Shown here: positions 13,067-26,400 of the stretch, one piece after another
How the letters are laid out: every line of letters starts with the position of its first letter
Position numbering within the stretch: the first letter of the stretch is position 1
NCBI GenBank assembly: GCA_030386875.1
Contig: CM059569.1
Coordinates: 40,525,842 to 40,589,841, forward strand
Origin: Morinoia aosen
Taxonomy: Eukaryota > Arthropoda > Malacostraca > Amphipoda > Talitridae
DNA length: 64,000 nt
Direction: 5' to 3'
Program-made: the position numbers and the translations under genes
Notes under the pieces: model-generated
Told to the model about the DNA's origin: nothing
Databases searched by the model: none
Seen by the model: the letters and a program-made list of their open reading frames with translations, nothing else

Positions 13067-14354
13067 GATGCGTGCCCAACTTCAGGACCGTCTTCAGTAG
13101 CGCCCAACACTCTCCAGTCGACAGCGCACGTGTTAAAGCTGCACCAACGCAGGCAACGTCTACCATTTTCACTTCGGTTTAATTCACGAGGATAATTTGT
13201 GTATTCATGTTTTTCATTGTAGTTCAGCTTCCTGTCGAGTGCTGGGAGAAATTTAGAAATTCAGTCAAAGTTCATGCCTCACTCGTGCACATAGAAACAA
13301 TTTCTGTTAATTAGAAGTCTCGTGCTATTATTGAGTGTTTCTAACAACAAAACCTGCAATAATAAAATCAATATAGCCGGTCAAAAGCAGGCTTAAATAT
13401 TTGCGGTGCGGTGCTGGGAGGTTCGACGTCACATACACAACTCAGTTGTAAATTGAAGGTTAAATAACTGAAGAGTGTGATCCGCGTGACGTCAATACCT
13501 GCACTTGAACTGACTTGGCGTAAGCTCATATCTTAACTGGGGTCGAAAGCATGGAATACACTTAAAAATTTACTTAAAAGAGAAGAGCGATTTTGAAAGG
13601 AAATTAGACTTATTTCCCACAGCAAAACGAGTGTATTTTAATTACAAAAATAGGGCAGTATATTACCTATAGTTTTAATCTTAATAATATAATATATATT
13701 TATCCATACTAAAAAATCTTTACCCGTATTTGCATATATTTTATATTTTACCCACAATTAAAAATCGTATTTGTTAAAAATTAAAACCGTTCGCTGCTGC
13801 CAGATTGTCACACTGCAGAAGTGAGAGCTAAGTTAGAACGAGAAAGCGAATGTAAAAATAATAATGAATCAGGAATAAATCATAGCAAATGTGAGCGCAG
13901 TCAATAATTGAATATCGAGTGTCCAGCAACAGACGAGCTGGAGCGACGTGTCCTCAGAGGTCAGTTCGGTACAGAACCCAGAGCGGGCCTGCACGCGATG
14001 ATGCTGCAACTGTCCTCACTCTGCGGAAGTCGGGACAATAATTGGAGGCTGATATCAGAGCCTTGATACTGTGAAGCCAACGCAAGCATTACCGTACTAG
14101 AGTTATATGTACATGATGACATAAAAGAAACAAATATTTCCTTCAATATGTGTTTGTGAACCTAAACATTGAGGTCAAGTTAAGCAATGAACCTGAAAGT
14201 GACATAATCTTAAGATTGTGAAAGCAATGCAGCAGTAAATATTATCTAAATATTATCACACAGAGATTGTGAATGCAATGAAGCGGCAAGTATTATATAG
14301 CATAAATGTTAATCGTTTAAATACGCTTCTGGATATGTTGAATGGTTATCTGAG

Positions 14355-14377
14355 GCCCCACAATTTGCTTGTGGGGC
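14355..14377. other. Perfect 9-bp stem hairpin followed by T-run
   Basis: GCCCCACAA / TTGTGGGGC with a 5-nt loop, followed by ATTTTT. It looks like a bacterial intrinsic terminator, but nothing else here is bacterial. Confidence 0.5.
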
Positions 14378-14694
14378 ATTTTTCCGCCCTGCGACAAGCG
14401 CTCACCTTACGAGTATGTCCCTCATCAAGCCGGCAAGCTTCGCAACAGATCTTCAATACTTAAGGGGGTCGTGCTCCTGTAAATGTCGGGTGCTTTTCGC
14501 TGCATTTGCAGTTGGTGTGGTGAGGTTGTACGTAACAGAATCACAAAATCGACTTAACCTCTCGCATACATTTCTACCCTTGCTAAGAAATATGATAATA
14601 ACTGCACGAAAAATTTCACCTCGCATGATACCATTTATTTTAAAATTAAAAGGGCATCAAAAAATAATTCATTAAAACCGGTTCATGAATGAAC

Positions 14695-14712
14695 AATTTA
14701 CCTAGTGGTACA
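14695..14712. repeat. Isolated fragment of the 31-bp minisatellite unit
   Basis: AATTTACCTAGTGGTACA differs by one base from the 31-bp array consensus over 18 bp, 3.6 kb beyond the array. Confidence 0.5.
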
Positions 14713-15713
14713 CATATGTAGCAATACGCAGTCAGCGTGCTAAGTCACATAAATGATGGAGGATAGTCGAGGATGACATGGCGGCGTGGCAGAGGAAAGA
14801 AACAGTAACAGGAATAAAGAATGCAGAGTCAGCTGCAACATCACCGCGGGCCAAGCTCTCGTTCTTTGCAGGTTTTCACAAAATCAGGCTTCAGAGGCTA
14901 GTAAAGGGAGAGGTAAAACTTTTGCTGCTACGTATACATGGTTTTCTGTTATACTTATAAGAACAGACGGTCAGAGTTACTATTTTAGAAATATTTTCTG
15001 GACGGTTGAAATTGGCTTCCTCATTTCTTGGTTACGGAGGGTACTGCTTCTACTTTCATGTTGAGATCTTAACGATTGTTTGCGTTGAACCAACTCTGCA
15101 GCGTAAAGGAATATACTCAAAACTTGCAGCTGAGTATATTTGCTTTATGCACCTTCATTTCCTGTATTTAATTAGGAGCCAAATTCTCAAAAAGCTCGCG
15201 TCGCACATTTGACAGGAGAGCTTGGCTCCCGACGTCCTCCTTTCTGCAACGCTGTCTCTCTCATAAGCAGGAGTGAAAGTAAATGTGCTCCTGTAAAAAT
15301 AGTAAACCCTTCAACTAACTAGATGAAGTGACCCAATTTTTTGCAAAACAAAATGCTATGTAGTTGTTTTTGATTTTTCATAGCTGCGGGCATTCTTCCC
15401 GAAGTATTTTACTTAAATAACCGAGTGCATTTCATTGGAATGAGACATCATGCGTTCTTAATGGAAGCTCCATTGTTTTTAACTCATCCTGAAATATTTT
15501 TATGTAAACTTCATGTGAGCTCATACAGTATGAGAATATATGCTCCAGATGTCCAATGCAAACGTGAAAATCTCATATTAATATTTTTACTCCAGCTCAC
15601 AGTTTCCGTACTGATGACATTTGGTGACTCATCAAAAGTTTGTTTGCCATTCAAAACTCTCTTTGCATCAAACCTAAAAAAATTTATAATGTGTCGTCGC
15701 ATGGGTACATAGC

Positions 15714-15752
15714 AGGAATATTGTGAGGACATATGAGGAATATTGTGAGGAC
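15714..15752. repeat. 20-bp direct duplication
   Basis: AGGAATATTGTGAGGACAT twice, one base apart. Confidence 0.9.
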
Positions 15753-16047
15753 ATCGGAGAAATGATCAGAACCAACAACGTCTCTTTGAGTCATCAACTG
15801 CTCGTGATGCAAAGCAGCGTGCGACTTCTGCTCGAATTCTCGCAAATCAGTAATGCAAATGCGGACGAAATGCATTGCAGGACATTAAATTAGGACATAA
15901 TCTTATTATGGACGGACTGCGATGGGTGAGGCCGATTAGTGACAATGGACTGATAATGCGAGTCCGATGATGAGGGTTGCCTGCCGCCATCGGACCGCCA
16001 TCTCACCTGCCGCTGCCACACGGAGGAGCTGCCTCCTCATCTCTCTC

Positions 16048-16090
16048 AACGCAAGCTCAGCCACTTCTCCTCCACTCGTAAGCTTGCGTT
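16048..16090. other. Perfect 10-bp inverted repeat
   Basis: AACGCAAGCT (16048-16057) pairs with AGCTTGCGTT (16081-16090). Confidence 0.6.
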
Positions 16091-16737
16091 AGTGAGGCTC
16101 AGTTAGTAACGGCCGTCATCGGTAAATGTTAATGTGAAAATTTAAATAAAGTGAGGCGGTTTCGTGCGTGATTGTGTAGATTCAAATCGCTATTGTTAGT
16201 GACTGGAAGAATGGCCTCATCGACCCTTGTCCCTCCCTCGCCTCGGTGCCCGTGCTACGCTGTCTCAGCGCTCCAGTGACAGCTTCCAGTTGTTTGCACG
16301 ACAATTTAAGTTGTCTGGTCACAACATTTGGCGCATCACCTTACGATGCCATTACACGACCTTTTTTTATTCTGTATGAAGTAATTTCTGTTCTTACTAC
16401 GCTGAACCTGGCCACGAGTAGCTGAGGTAACATCAATTGACGTGAAAATTTTTGATCTGGAATTTAAAAAAATTTTCACACACATTTATTTTTATTCGAA
16501 AAGTGACTAATGTTGAAATTTACACATTACTCTCGTTGGACGATTTAGTAAGTTTAATGTACAATATCAGCACAGTTTTTATAAAAAAAATTATGGTCTC
16601 CTAAAATTGCACCCACCATCTCAGTCGTCATCATACTTCTCAATCAGCACTGTTCACATTTCAAGACTCTAATTCATCTGCAAATGAGTACATCAGGACG
16701 ATTTAATTTTGGCCGGCACGATTGTTGCATTGTAGAA

Positions 16738-16797
16738 GCCACAATGCGTGCCACAATGCGTGCCACAATGCGTGCTACAATGCGTGCCACAATGCAG
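16738..16797. repeat. 12-bp tandem repeat, 5 copies
   Basis: Unit GCCACAATGCGT with one T variant. Confidence 0.9.
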
Positions 16798-16989
16798 TAT
16801 GGACTACAATTTCTCCAGACAATAAAACAATCGGAGATCAGTAATGCGGACCTGAACTCTCAGGTTGCTGATCAGGCCCCGGGTCCCAATTAGCTCTCCA
16901 GCTCAGGTCAGAAAGGAAGACAAGAAAAACAATTCATTTTCAATTAAGATGATACAGAAAGCACATCACTGGTCTTTAAAATATCTTTA

Positions 16990-17211
16990 CACTTTAACTG
17001 CAATTGGTTAAACTCAAGATCAATATTCAATTCAAATTTAAAGTAACTTATAATAAATAATTTTGGAAATCGCAATCATTAATTGGATAATGCCCTCATT
17101 TAGCTTTAATTAAATAATTAATAAAATTTAGTGGGCGACTATTGGCAGGTCAGCAGCATTGTGAAATTTCCTTCCGAGGCCACCGGTGGTGCACGTTGCG
17201 GTTAAAACGTT
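16990..17211 (-). mobile_element. TTAA-type 220-bp MITE, copy 3
   Basis: Reverse orientation. It begins CACTTTAACTGC after TTTA and contains GGTCAGCAGCATTGTGAAAT near 17150, nearly identical to the matching stretch of copy 4 near 61979. The apparent length of about 220 bp matches the family. Confidence 0.72.
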
Positions 17212-20200
17212 GAAGTAAGGATGCTTCAGACCTTGGAGCTAGTCTGGACTCCACTGAGATCTTCTGCCACTTCTGAATTCGACGCAAGGGAACCTTGTCA
17301 CTATCGGACACCAACATGACACAAAACCTGTTTTCGTTCTCAGTATAAGTCTTACATTCAATTAAATCAAGTTGAAGTGATTGTCCAAAATGTCTCTCAA
17401 TTTGAACTGAAAATATACGGGCTTTATAAAATAGCCCATTTGAGAATATTTCTAGAAGGAGTGTTGGGAAAGTTGTGTACAAAGCTGAGGAAAGCCTACG
17501 ACTTGCTCAGGCTATATCACAACACCCAGATACGCAAATGTGTTTACTTTCGATCAGAATGTTGCTTTGTTGAAAAAATAATAAATAAGTAAAACAATAA
17601 CTTGGATTTTATGCTCGATTAGATTCACAGAATATGTTTTCACTGTATGTGACATTCGTTAGTCAACTTGTCAGTAACGAAAATTTTAAAAGAGACAAAG
17701 ACAAAATATAAAGTGCTGTGAGGTCACACACTTACCTTATTATGTTCACTACGTCCAGTTTTTTCTTGACTCAGAGGACCAAAGTTTTCTAAGGAATAAA
17801 TTGAGTATAATTGATGCTTGTTTTTTCACAACACATTTCAACTAGAACGCATTGAACTGCGTCAGTGTCAGCAAATGTAAATGCCCACATGCACACAAAA
17901 TGAATATGAAATCTTCATATAAAAAACGCCAAGTACTGTAATTATCAAAAGCTACCAACAGCACAAAAAAGAACACAAAACATTTTCAAGTATTTTTTAT
18001 CCTGAATTTTCCTTCCATCAACGTAAATTCCCACTGAAATAATAAGTGACCGATTGATTCCTACGGGAAATGATGTCGCATTTCAGAAAATAGAGCAGAT
18101 TTGCACAAGTTGAGTGCCAGTCTCGGACAAGCTGAGATTTGCACTTGGAGAAGCAAGTCACTTCTCATTTTATAGATGCCACCGGCAGACGGAGATCAGC
18201 TGAACGTTAGATGGGAACGATCGCTGTGTAACTTCTGAGCCGAACTCGCAGAAAGTCTTTTGTGTAAGTGTCTAGGCTTCAGCGGACGCCAATTCAGGGT
18301 GCTGACTGTGGTCTAAGTTGGAGACGCGCTTGGCTAACTTGGCTCTTTAGGGCCCGTTCTTGCGGGCCGGCATCCATCAGTCCTCGACCTCCGCTCCAGC
18401 CCTCACCTTCCAGCGCAGCAGCCGCGGCCCAGCGCAGCCGCACCGCAAAAACGGCGACTGCAATAAATGATGCTTCGGCCGCTCTAATTCATCCCGGGCT
18501 CCTCAAGTTAATGTCTCTCCTTTATGGCTAAGTCTTCTATATAGTCTGCAATTCGATGTCCTTTTCCGTTTTGGCGACTGTTACTTTTTGTGACAAAGGT
18601 TGTCGTTAAAATGAGAAAGACTTGCGAAGAAAAAGATCTTTTAGAGTCAACCTTTGTTTGAAATTGGCTGGGAGGAGAACTGCAAAAATTCAAGTAATGA
18701 TGTTAAGTTTTTTTGAGCATAGAAGATTTTAATCCTTAAACGACTTTGAAAAATTGCCTGTAGGGGATCTAAGCCTGTAGTGGAAATGTTCTGCTAGATC
18801 TCATCTGGGCTCGATGGCCGAAGGTGTTTCAGGAACTGCCATCTTCTTGCCTTCAGCGGCGGATAATTGGGAATTAAATTAACGAAAAGTTTTCACCATC
18901 TAAAAATGAATATTATCCTTTATTCTCAAATTTGGGCCATCAATTCGGAATTTTTCATATGGTGAATTTATTTGGTCATGACCGAATAAAAACTTTTGAA
19001 AGTAAAAAGAAAGGAAAGTGTAAGAAACTGCTGGAATTAATCAATTATCAGCAGCGAGCCACATTTGACAAACGTATTTTCTAATGACGAATTATCAGTT
19101 AAAAAGTTTCATATTGCACGTCAATGTAAACCGTGCGCTGTTGCACTGATAACTAATTTACGAACAAATCTGAGCAAGTCCACCTGTTGATGCCTGAAGA
19201 GTTTTTTCTGATGATTTAAATTTAGCAGAGGCAGCATCCGTCGAATTGAGACGTGGAATCATTTTCTAATTTGCAGGAGGTTTATCAGCTCCTCATTCAG
19301 TAACAAAATGCGGTCATAACTATAGGTGCCATAAGGATGAGATCAAATGAGAACTTGGAAATAGAGAAGTAGAAAATAAAATCTAGCTTGCAGTTTCCAT
19401 TCATCATATTCGAGCGCTGTCAGTCACAGGAAATAATGAGACAAAACAACACAGGCTATATATGATGTTTTCCTAAGGCAAATATTTCATATATGCAACA
19501 TATTTCTTTGATATATTTATGACATAACCCAATAGATTGATTATTAAAGCCTTGAACCTAATTACACACATTCTGCAGTAAAGGGAATACACACATAAAA
19601 CCCATTTGAAATTTTTTTAAACACAATATAATATAATACTCATCAAAAACTGTAAGTCAGTTTCTTAATTTAACTCAGTTGATAGAAAGGTTACGTTACC
19701 TCTAAATCCACATGCGTTCATTTGATTTATCCATAGTCATGTAACGTTAAATTTTATAGAAGTACTGAATTTTAACACAATCTGGTGCAAATTAGTTTAT
19801 CGACTCGTTTCCCTAATTCTCTTCACAAAACATCCACTGGAAAATTTAGTGCAGAAATAAGTCGACCTCAAACACCGCACTCCCTCAGTGACATGCAGGG
19901 TCAGGAGGCTTCCTTCATAGATAACCGAGCCATCATGACCAACCTAGAATGAAAATACAGTAAGTTTCTTCAGGGTAGACAGGTGGACAGGGTTTAAGAA
20001 TGATTTTCCTGTTGTCTACGGAATACATAGTGTTTGAACTAAACATTATAAGTTTCTTCAGGGTAGACAGGGGGTCAGGGTGTTAGAATGATTTTCCTGT
20101 TGTCTCCGGATTGCCTCAAGGGTTCAAACCAAGTTCGACAGACAGCCATATTGGGCGCCAAAGGAAAACCGCGTCTACATGACAAGTTATCGAACCAACG

Positions 20201-20380
20201 CGCTACTATGAGCACTTGTAGAGATTTTGCTGGCGATATCAACATTTTTATCATTTCAAACTATCTTATTACTTCGATATAAGAGTGTTATTTTTCAGAA
20301 AATATAGCCCAAATTCGATGATGTCAAAGCAGACAGGACAGGATCCACTGCGCGAACTGGTCACTAATTCTTAGTCTAAC
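17212..20380. other. Single-copy DNA, no gene recognised
   Basis: A G+C-rich patch at 18270-18500 carries an 87-codon frame with an Ala/Ser/Pro-rich stretch; not convincing as a protein. The remainder is A+T-rich. Confidence 0.5.
19962..20113. repeat. 88-bp tandem duplication
   Basis: Two copies (from 19962 and 20050) share AAGTTTCTTCAGGGTAGACA and GAATGATTTTCCTGTTGTCT. Confidence 0.85.
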
Positions 20381-20454
20381 TTTTTCGCCGCCTGCATGCA
20401 TGTTTTTCGCCACCTAAGTGATTTAGGCGATTAAATCGCTGAGGCGGCGAAAAA
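20381..20454. repeat. Nested inverted repeat at the left edge of the 21-bp array
   Basis: TTTTTCGCCGCCT (20381-20393) is exactly complementary to 20442-20454. A second close copy of the left arm lies at 20403-20415, and a small palindrome, GCGATTAAATCGC, at 20427-20439. It ends 2 bases before the first array unit. Confidence 0.85.
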
Positions 20455-20456
20455 CG

Positions 20457-23400
20457 TTGGAGTTGTTGTCTCACTGAGCGGCGTTGTTGTCTCACTGAGT
20501 GGCGTTGTTGTCTTACTGAGTGGCGATGTTGTCTCACTGAGTGGCGTTGTTGTCTCACTGAGTGGAGTTGTTGTCTCACTGAGTGGCGTTGTTGTCTCAC
20601 TGAGCGGCGTTGTTGTCTCACTGAGTGGCGTTGTTGTCTCACTGAGTGGCGATGTTGTCTCACTGAGCGGCGTTGTTGTCTCACTGAGTGGCGTTGTTGT
20701 CTCACTGAGTGGCGTTGTTGTCTCACTGAGCGGCGTTGTTGTCTCACTGAGTGGCGTTGTTGTCTTACTGAGTGGCGATGTTGTCTCACTGAGCGGCGTT
20801 GTTGTCTCACTGAGTGGAGTTGTTGTCTCACTGAGTGGCGATGTTGTCTCACTGAGTGGCGTTGTTGTCTCACTGAGTGGCGTTGTTGTCTTACTGAGTG
20901 GCGTTGTTGTCTTACTGAGTAGCGTTGTTGTCTCACTGAGTGGCGTTGTTGTCTCACTGAGTGGCGTTGTTGTCTCACTGAGTGGCGTTGTTGTCTCACT
21001 GAGCGGCGTTGTTGTCTCACTGAGTGGCGTTGTTGTCTCACTGAGTGGCGTTGTTGTCTTACTGAGTGGCGCTGTTGTCTCACTGAGTGGCGCTGTTGTC
21101 TCACTGAGTGGCGTTGTTGTCTTACTGAGTAGCGTTGTTGTCTCACTGAGTGACGCTGTTGTCTCACTGAGTGGCGCTGTTGTCTCACTGAGTGGCACTG
21201 TTGTCTCACTGAGGGGCGTTGTTGTCTCACTGAGTGGCGTTGTTGTCTTACTGAGTAGCGTTGTTGTCTCACTGAGCGGCGTTGTTGTCTCACTGAGTGG
21301 CGCTGTTGTCTCACTGAGTGGCGTTGTTGTCTCACTGAGTGGCGTTGTTGTCTTGCTGAGTAACGTTGTTGTCTCACTGAGTGGCGTTGTTGTCTCACTG
21401 AGTGGCGATGTTGTCTCACTGAGTGGCGTTTGTGTCTCACTGAGTGGCGTTGTTGTCTTGCTGAAAAACGTTGTTGTCTCACTGAGTGGCGTTGTTGTCT
21501 CACTGAGTGGCGATGTTGTCTCACTGAGTGGCGTTTGTGTCTCACTGAGTGGCGCTGTTGTCTCACTGAGTGGCGCTGTTGTCTCACTGAGTGGCGTTGT
21601 TGTCTCACTGAGTGGCGTTGTTGTCTCACTGAGTGGCGTTGTTGTCTCACTGAGTGGCGTTGTTGTCTCGCTGAGTGGCGTTGTTGTCTCACTAAGTGGC
21701 GTTGTTGTCTTGCTGAGTAACGTTGTTGTCTCACTGAGTGGCGCTGTTGTCTCACTGAGTGGCGATGTTGTCTCACTGAGTGGCGTTTGTGTCTCACTGA
21801 GTGGCGTTGTTGTCTCACTGAGTGGCGTTGTTGTCTTACTGAGTAGCGTTGTTGTCTCACTGAGCGACGTTGTTGTCCCACTGAGTGGCGTTGTTGTCTC
21901 ACTGAGTGGCGTTGTAGTCTCACTGAGGGGCACTGTTGTCTCACTGAGTGGCGTTGTTGTCTCACTGAGTGGCGTTGTTGTCTCACTGAGTGGCACTGTT
22001 GTCTCACTGAGTGGCGTTGTTGTCTCACTGAGTGGCACTGTTGTCTCACTGAGTGGCGTTGTTGTCTCACTGAGTGGCGTTGTTGTCTCACTGAGTAGCG
22101 TTGTTGTCTCACTGAGTGGCGTTGTTGTCTCACTGAGTGGCACTGTTGTCTCACTGAGGGGCGTTGTTGTCTCACTGAGTGGCGTTGTTGTCTTACTGAG
22201 AAGCGTTGTTTTCTCACTGAGCGGCGTTGTTGTCTCACTGAGTAGCGTTGTTGTCTCACTGAGTGGCGTTGTTGTCTCACTGAGTGGCACTGTTGTCTCA
22301 CTGAGTGGCGTTGTTGTCTCACTGAGTGGCGTTGTTGTCTCACTGAGTGGCGTTGTTGTCTCACTGAGTGGCGTTGTTGTCTCACTGAGCGGCGTTGTTG
22401 TCTCACTGAGTAGCGTTGTTGTCTCACTGAGTGGCGTTGTTGTCTCACTGAGCGGCGTTGTTGTCTCACTGAGTGGCGTTGTTGTCTCACTGAGTGGCGT
22501 TGTTGTCTCACTGAGTGGCACTGTTGTCTCACTGAGTGGCGTTGTTGTCTCACTGAGTGGCGTTGTTGTCTCACTGAGTGGCGTTGTTGTCTCACTGAGT
22601 GGCGTTGTTGTCTCACTGAGTGGCACTGTTGTCTCACTGAGTGGCGCTGTTGTCTCACTGAGTGGCGTTGTTGTCTCACTGAGTGGCGTTGTCTCACTGA
22701 GTGGCGTTGTTGTCTCACTGAGTGGCGATGTTGTCTCACTGAGTGGCGTTGTTGTCTCACTGAGTGTCGTTGTTGTCTCACTGAGTGGCGCTGTTGTCTC
22801 ACTGAGTGGCGTTGTTGTCTCACTGAGTGGCGTTGTTGTCTCACTGAGTGGCGTTGTTGTCTCACTGAGTGGCGCTGTTGTCTCACTGAGTGGCGCTGTT
22901 GTCTCACTGAGTGGCGTTGTTGTCTCACTGAGTGTCGTTGTTGTCTCACTGAGTGGCGCTGTTGTCTCACTGAGTGGCGTTGTTGTCTCACTGAGTGGCG
23001 TTGTTGTCTCACTGAGTGGCGTTGTTGTCTCACTGAGTGGCGCTGTTGTCTCACTGAGTGGCGCTGTTGTCTCACTGAGTGGCGTTGTTGTCTCACTGAG
23101 TGGCGATGTTGTCTCACTGAATGGCGTTGTTGTCTCACTGAGTGGCTTTGTTTTGTCACTGAGTGGCGTTGTTGTCTCACTGAGTGGCGTTGTTGTCTCA
23201 CTGAGTGGCGTTGTTGTCTCACTGAGTGGCGCTGTTGTCTCACTGAGTGGCGTTGTTGTCTCACTGAGTGGCGTTGTTGTCTCACTGAGTGGCGTTGTTG
23301 TCTCACTGAGTGGCGTTGTTGTCTCACTGAGTGGCGTTGTTGTCTCACTGAGTGGCGCTGTTGTCTCACTGAGTGGCGTTGTTGTCTCACTGAGTGGCGT

Positions 23401-26400
23401 TGTTGTCTCACTGAGTGGCGTTGTTGTCTCACTGAGTGGCGTTGTTGTCTCACTGAGTGGCGTTGTTGTCTCACTGAGTGGCGTTGTTGTCTCACTGAGT
23501 GGCGTTGTTGTCTCACTGAGTGGCGTTGTTGTCTCACTGAGTGGCGTTGTTGTCTCACTGAGTGGCGTTGTTGTCTCACTGAGTGGCGTTGTTGTCTCAC
23601 TGAGTGGCGTTGTTGTCTCACTGAGTGGCGTTGTTGTCTCACTGAGTGGCGTTGTTGTCTCACTGAGTGGCGCTGTTGTCTCACTGAGTGGCGTTGTTGT
23701 CTCACTGAGTGGCGTTGTTGTCTCACTGAGTGGCGTTGTTGTCTCACTGAGTGGCGCTGTTGTCTCACTGAGTGGCGTTGTTGCCTCACTGAGTGGCGTT
23801 GTTGTCTCACTGAGTGGCGTTGTTGTCTCACTGAGTGGCGTTGTTGTCTCACTGAGTGGCACTGTTGTCTCACTGAGTGGCGTTGTTGTCTCACTGAGTG
23901 GCATTGTTGTCTCACTGAGTGGCGTTGTTGTCTCACTGAGTGGCGCTGTTGTCTCACTAAGTGGCGTTGTTGTCTCACTGAGTGGCACTGTTGTCTCACT
24001 GAGTGGCGTTGTTGTCTCACTGAGTGGCGTTGTTGTCTCACTGAGTGGCACTGTTATCTCACTGAGTGGCGCTGTTGTCTCACTGAGTGGCGCTGTTGTC
24101 TCACTGAGTGGCGTTGTTGTCTCACTGAGTGGCGTTGTTGTCTCACTGAGTGGCGTTGTTGTCTCACTGAGTGGCGCTGTTGTCTCACTGAGTGGCGCTG
24201 TTGTCTCACTGAGTGGCGTTGTTGTCTCACTGAGTGGCGCTGTTGTCTCACTGAGTGGCGCTGTTGTCTTACTGAGTGGCGCTGTTGTCTCACTGAGTGG
24301 CGCTGTTGTCTCACTGAGTGGCGCTGTTGTCTCACTGAGTGGCGTTGTTGTCTCACTGAGTGGCGCTGTTGTCTCACTGAGTGGCGCTGTTGTCTCACTG
24401 AGTGGCGCTGTTGTCTCACTGAGTGGCGCTGTTGTCTCACTGAGTGGCGTTGTTGTCTCACTGAGTGGCGTTGTTGTCTCACTGAGTGGCGTTGTTGTCT
24501 CACTGAGTGGCGCTGTTGTCTCACTGAGCGGCGTTGTTGTCTCACTGAGTGGCGCTGTTGTCTCATTGAGTGGCGCTGTTGTCTCACTGAGTGGCGTTGG
24601 TGTCTCACTGAGTGGCGCTGTTGTCTCACTGAGTGGCGCTGTTGTCTCACTGAGTGGCGCTGTTGTCTCACTGAGTGGCGTTGGTGTCTCACTGAGTGGC
24701 GCTGTTGTCTCACTGAGTGGCGTTGGTGTCTCACTGAGTGGCGCTGTTGTCTCACTGAGTGGCGCTGTTGTCTCACTGAGTGGCGCTGTTGTCTCACTGA
24801 GTGGCGTTGGTGTCTCACTGAGTGGCGCTGTTGTCTCACTGAGTGGCGTTGGTGTCTCACTGAGTGGCGCTGTTGTCTCACTGAGTGGCGCTGTTGTCTC
24901 ACAGAGTGGCGCTGTTGTCTCACTGAGTGGCGTTGGTGTCTCACTGAGTGGCGCTGTTGTCTCACTGAGTGGCGCTGTTGTCTCACTGAGTGGCGCTGTT
25001 GTCTCACTGAGTGGCGTTGGTGTCTCACTGAGTGGCGCTGTTGTCTCACTGAGTGGCGCTGTTGTCTCACTGAGTGGCGCTGTTGTCTCACTGAGTGGCG
25101 CTGTTGTCTCACTGAGTGGCGCTGTTGTCTCACTGAGTGGCGCTGTTGTCTCACTGAGTGGCACTGTTGTCTCACTGAGTGGCGCTGTTGTCTCACTGAG
25201 TGGCGCTGTTGTCTCACTGAGTGGCGCTGTTGTCTCACTGAGTGGCGTTGTTGTCTCACTGAGTGGCGTTGTTGTCTCACTGAGTGGCGTTGTTGTCTCA
25301 CTGAGTGGCGCTGTTGTCTCACTGAGTGGCGCTGTTGTCTCACTGAGTGGCGTTGTTGTCTCACTGAGTGGCGCTGTTGTCTCACTGAGTGGCGCTGTTG
25401 TCTCACTGAGTGGCGCTGTTGTCTCACTGAGTGGCGCTGTTGTCTCACTGAGTGGCGTTGTTGTCTCACTGAGTGGCGCTGTTGTCTCACTGAGTGGCGC
25501 TGTTTTCTCACTGAGTGGCGCTGTTGTCTCACTGAGTGGCGTTGTTGTCTCACTGAGTGGCGTTGTTGTCTCACTGAGTGGCGCTGTTGTCTCACTGAGT
25601 GGCGCTGTTGTCTCACTGAGTGGCGCTGTTGTCTCACTGAGTGGCGCTGTTGTCTCACTGAGTGGCGTTGTTGTCTCACTGAGTGGCGCTGTTGTCTCAC
25701 TGAGTGGCGCTGTTGTCTCACTGAGTGGCGCTGTTGTCTCACTGAGTGGCGTTGTTGTCTCACTGAGTGGCGCTGTTGTCTCACTGAGTGGCGCTGTTGT
25801 CTCACTGAGTGGCGCTGTTGTCTCACTGAGTGGCGCTGTTGTCTCACTGAGTGGCGTTGTTGTCTCACTGAGTGGCGCTGTTGTCTCACTGAGTGGCGCT
25901 GTTGTCTCACTGAGTGGCGCTGTTGTCTCACTGAGTGGCGCTGTTGTCTCACTGAGTGGCGTTGTTGTCTCACTGAGTGGCGTTGTTGTCTCACTGAGTG
26001 GCGTTGTTGTCTCACTGAGTGGCGCTGTTGTCTCACTGAGCGGCGTTGTTGTCTCACTGAGTGGCGCTGTTGTCTCACTGAGTGGCGCTGTTGTCTCACT
26101 GAGTGGCGTTGGTGTCTCACTGAGTGGCGCTGTTGTCTCACTGAGTGGCGTTGGTGTCTCACTGAGTGGCGCTGTTGTCTCACTGAGTGGCGCTGTTGTC
26201 TCACTGAGTGGCGCTGTTGTCTCACTGAGTGGCGCTGTTGTCTCACTGAGTGGCGTTGGTGTCTCACTGAGTGGCGCTGTTGTCTCACTGAGTGGCGTTG
26301 TTGTCTCACTGAGTGGCGCTGTTGTCTCACTGAGTGGCGCTGTTGTCTCACTGAGTGGCGCTGTTGTCTCACTGAGTGGCGCTGTTGTCTCACTGAGTGG

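Larger units (their letters stand above)
13067..16989. other. Single-copy DNA, no gene recognised
   Basis: Strongly A+T-rich at 13560-13790. Short open frames (up to 95 codons) overlap on both strands and show no domain. Small hairpins and duplications are listed separately. Confidence 0.5.

Noticed and set aside
20101..20130. tRNA-like GGTTCAAACC
   Set aside because: No cloverleaf arms at the required distances; the same applies to the GGTTCAAACC near 39583.
20376..24041. 1221-codon minus-strand frame (RQQRHSV), with an 846-codon continuation from 26594 to 24054
   Set aside because: Same array and same reason. A stop near 24053 breaks it. Kept as a test in the findings because the main variant is silent in this frame.
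20431..25164. 1577-codon minus-strand frame (PLSETTT/A), mucin-like
   Set aside because: Thr/Ser/Pro content imitates a mucin, but there is no signal peptide or anchoring domain and the frame follows from the repeat period. Transcript data could reopen this.
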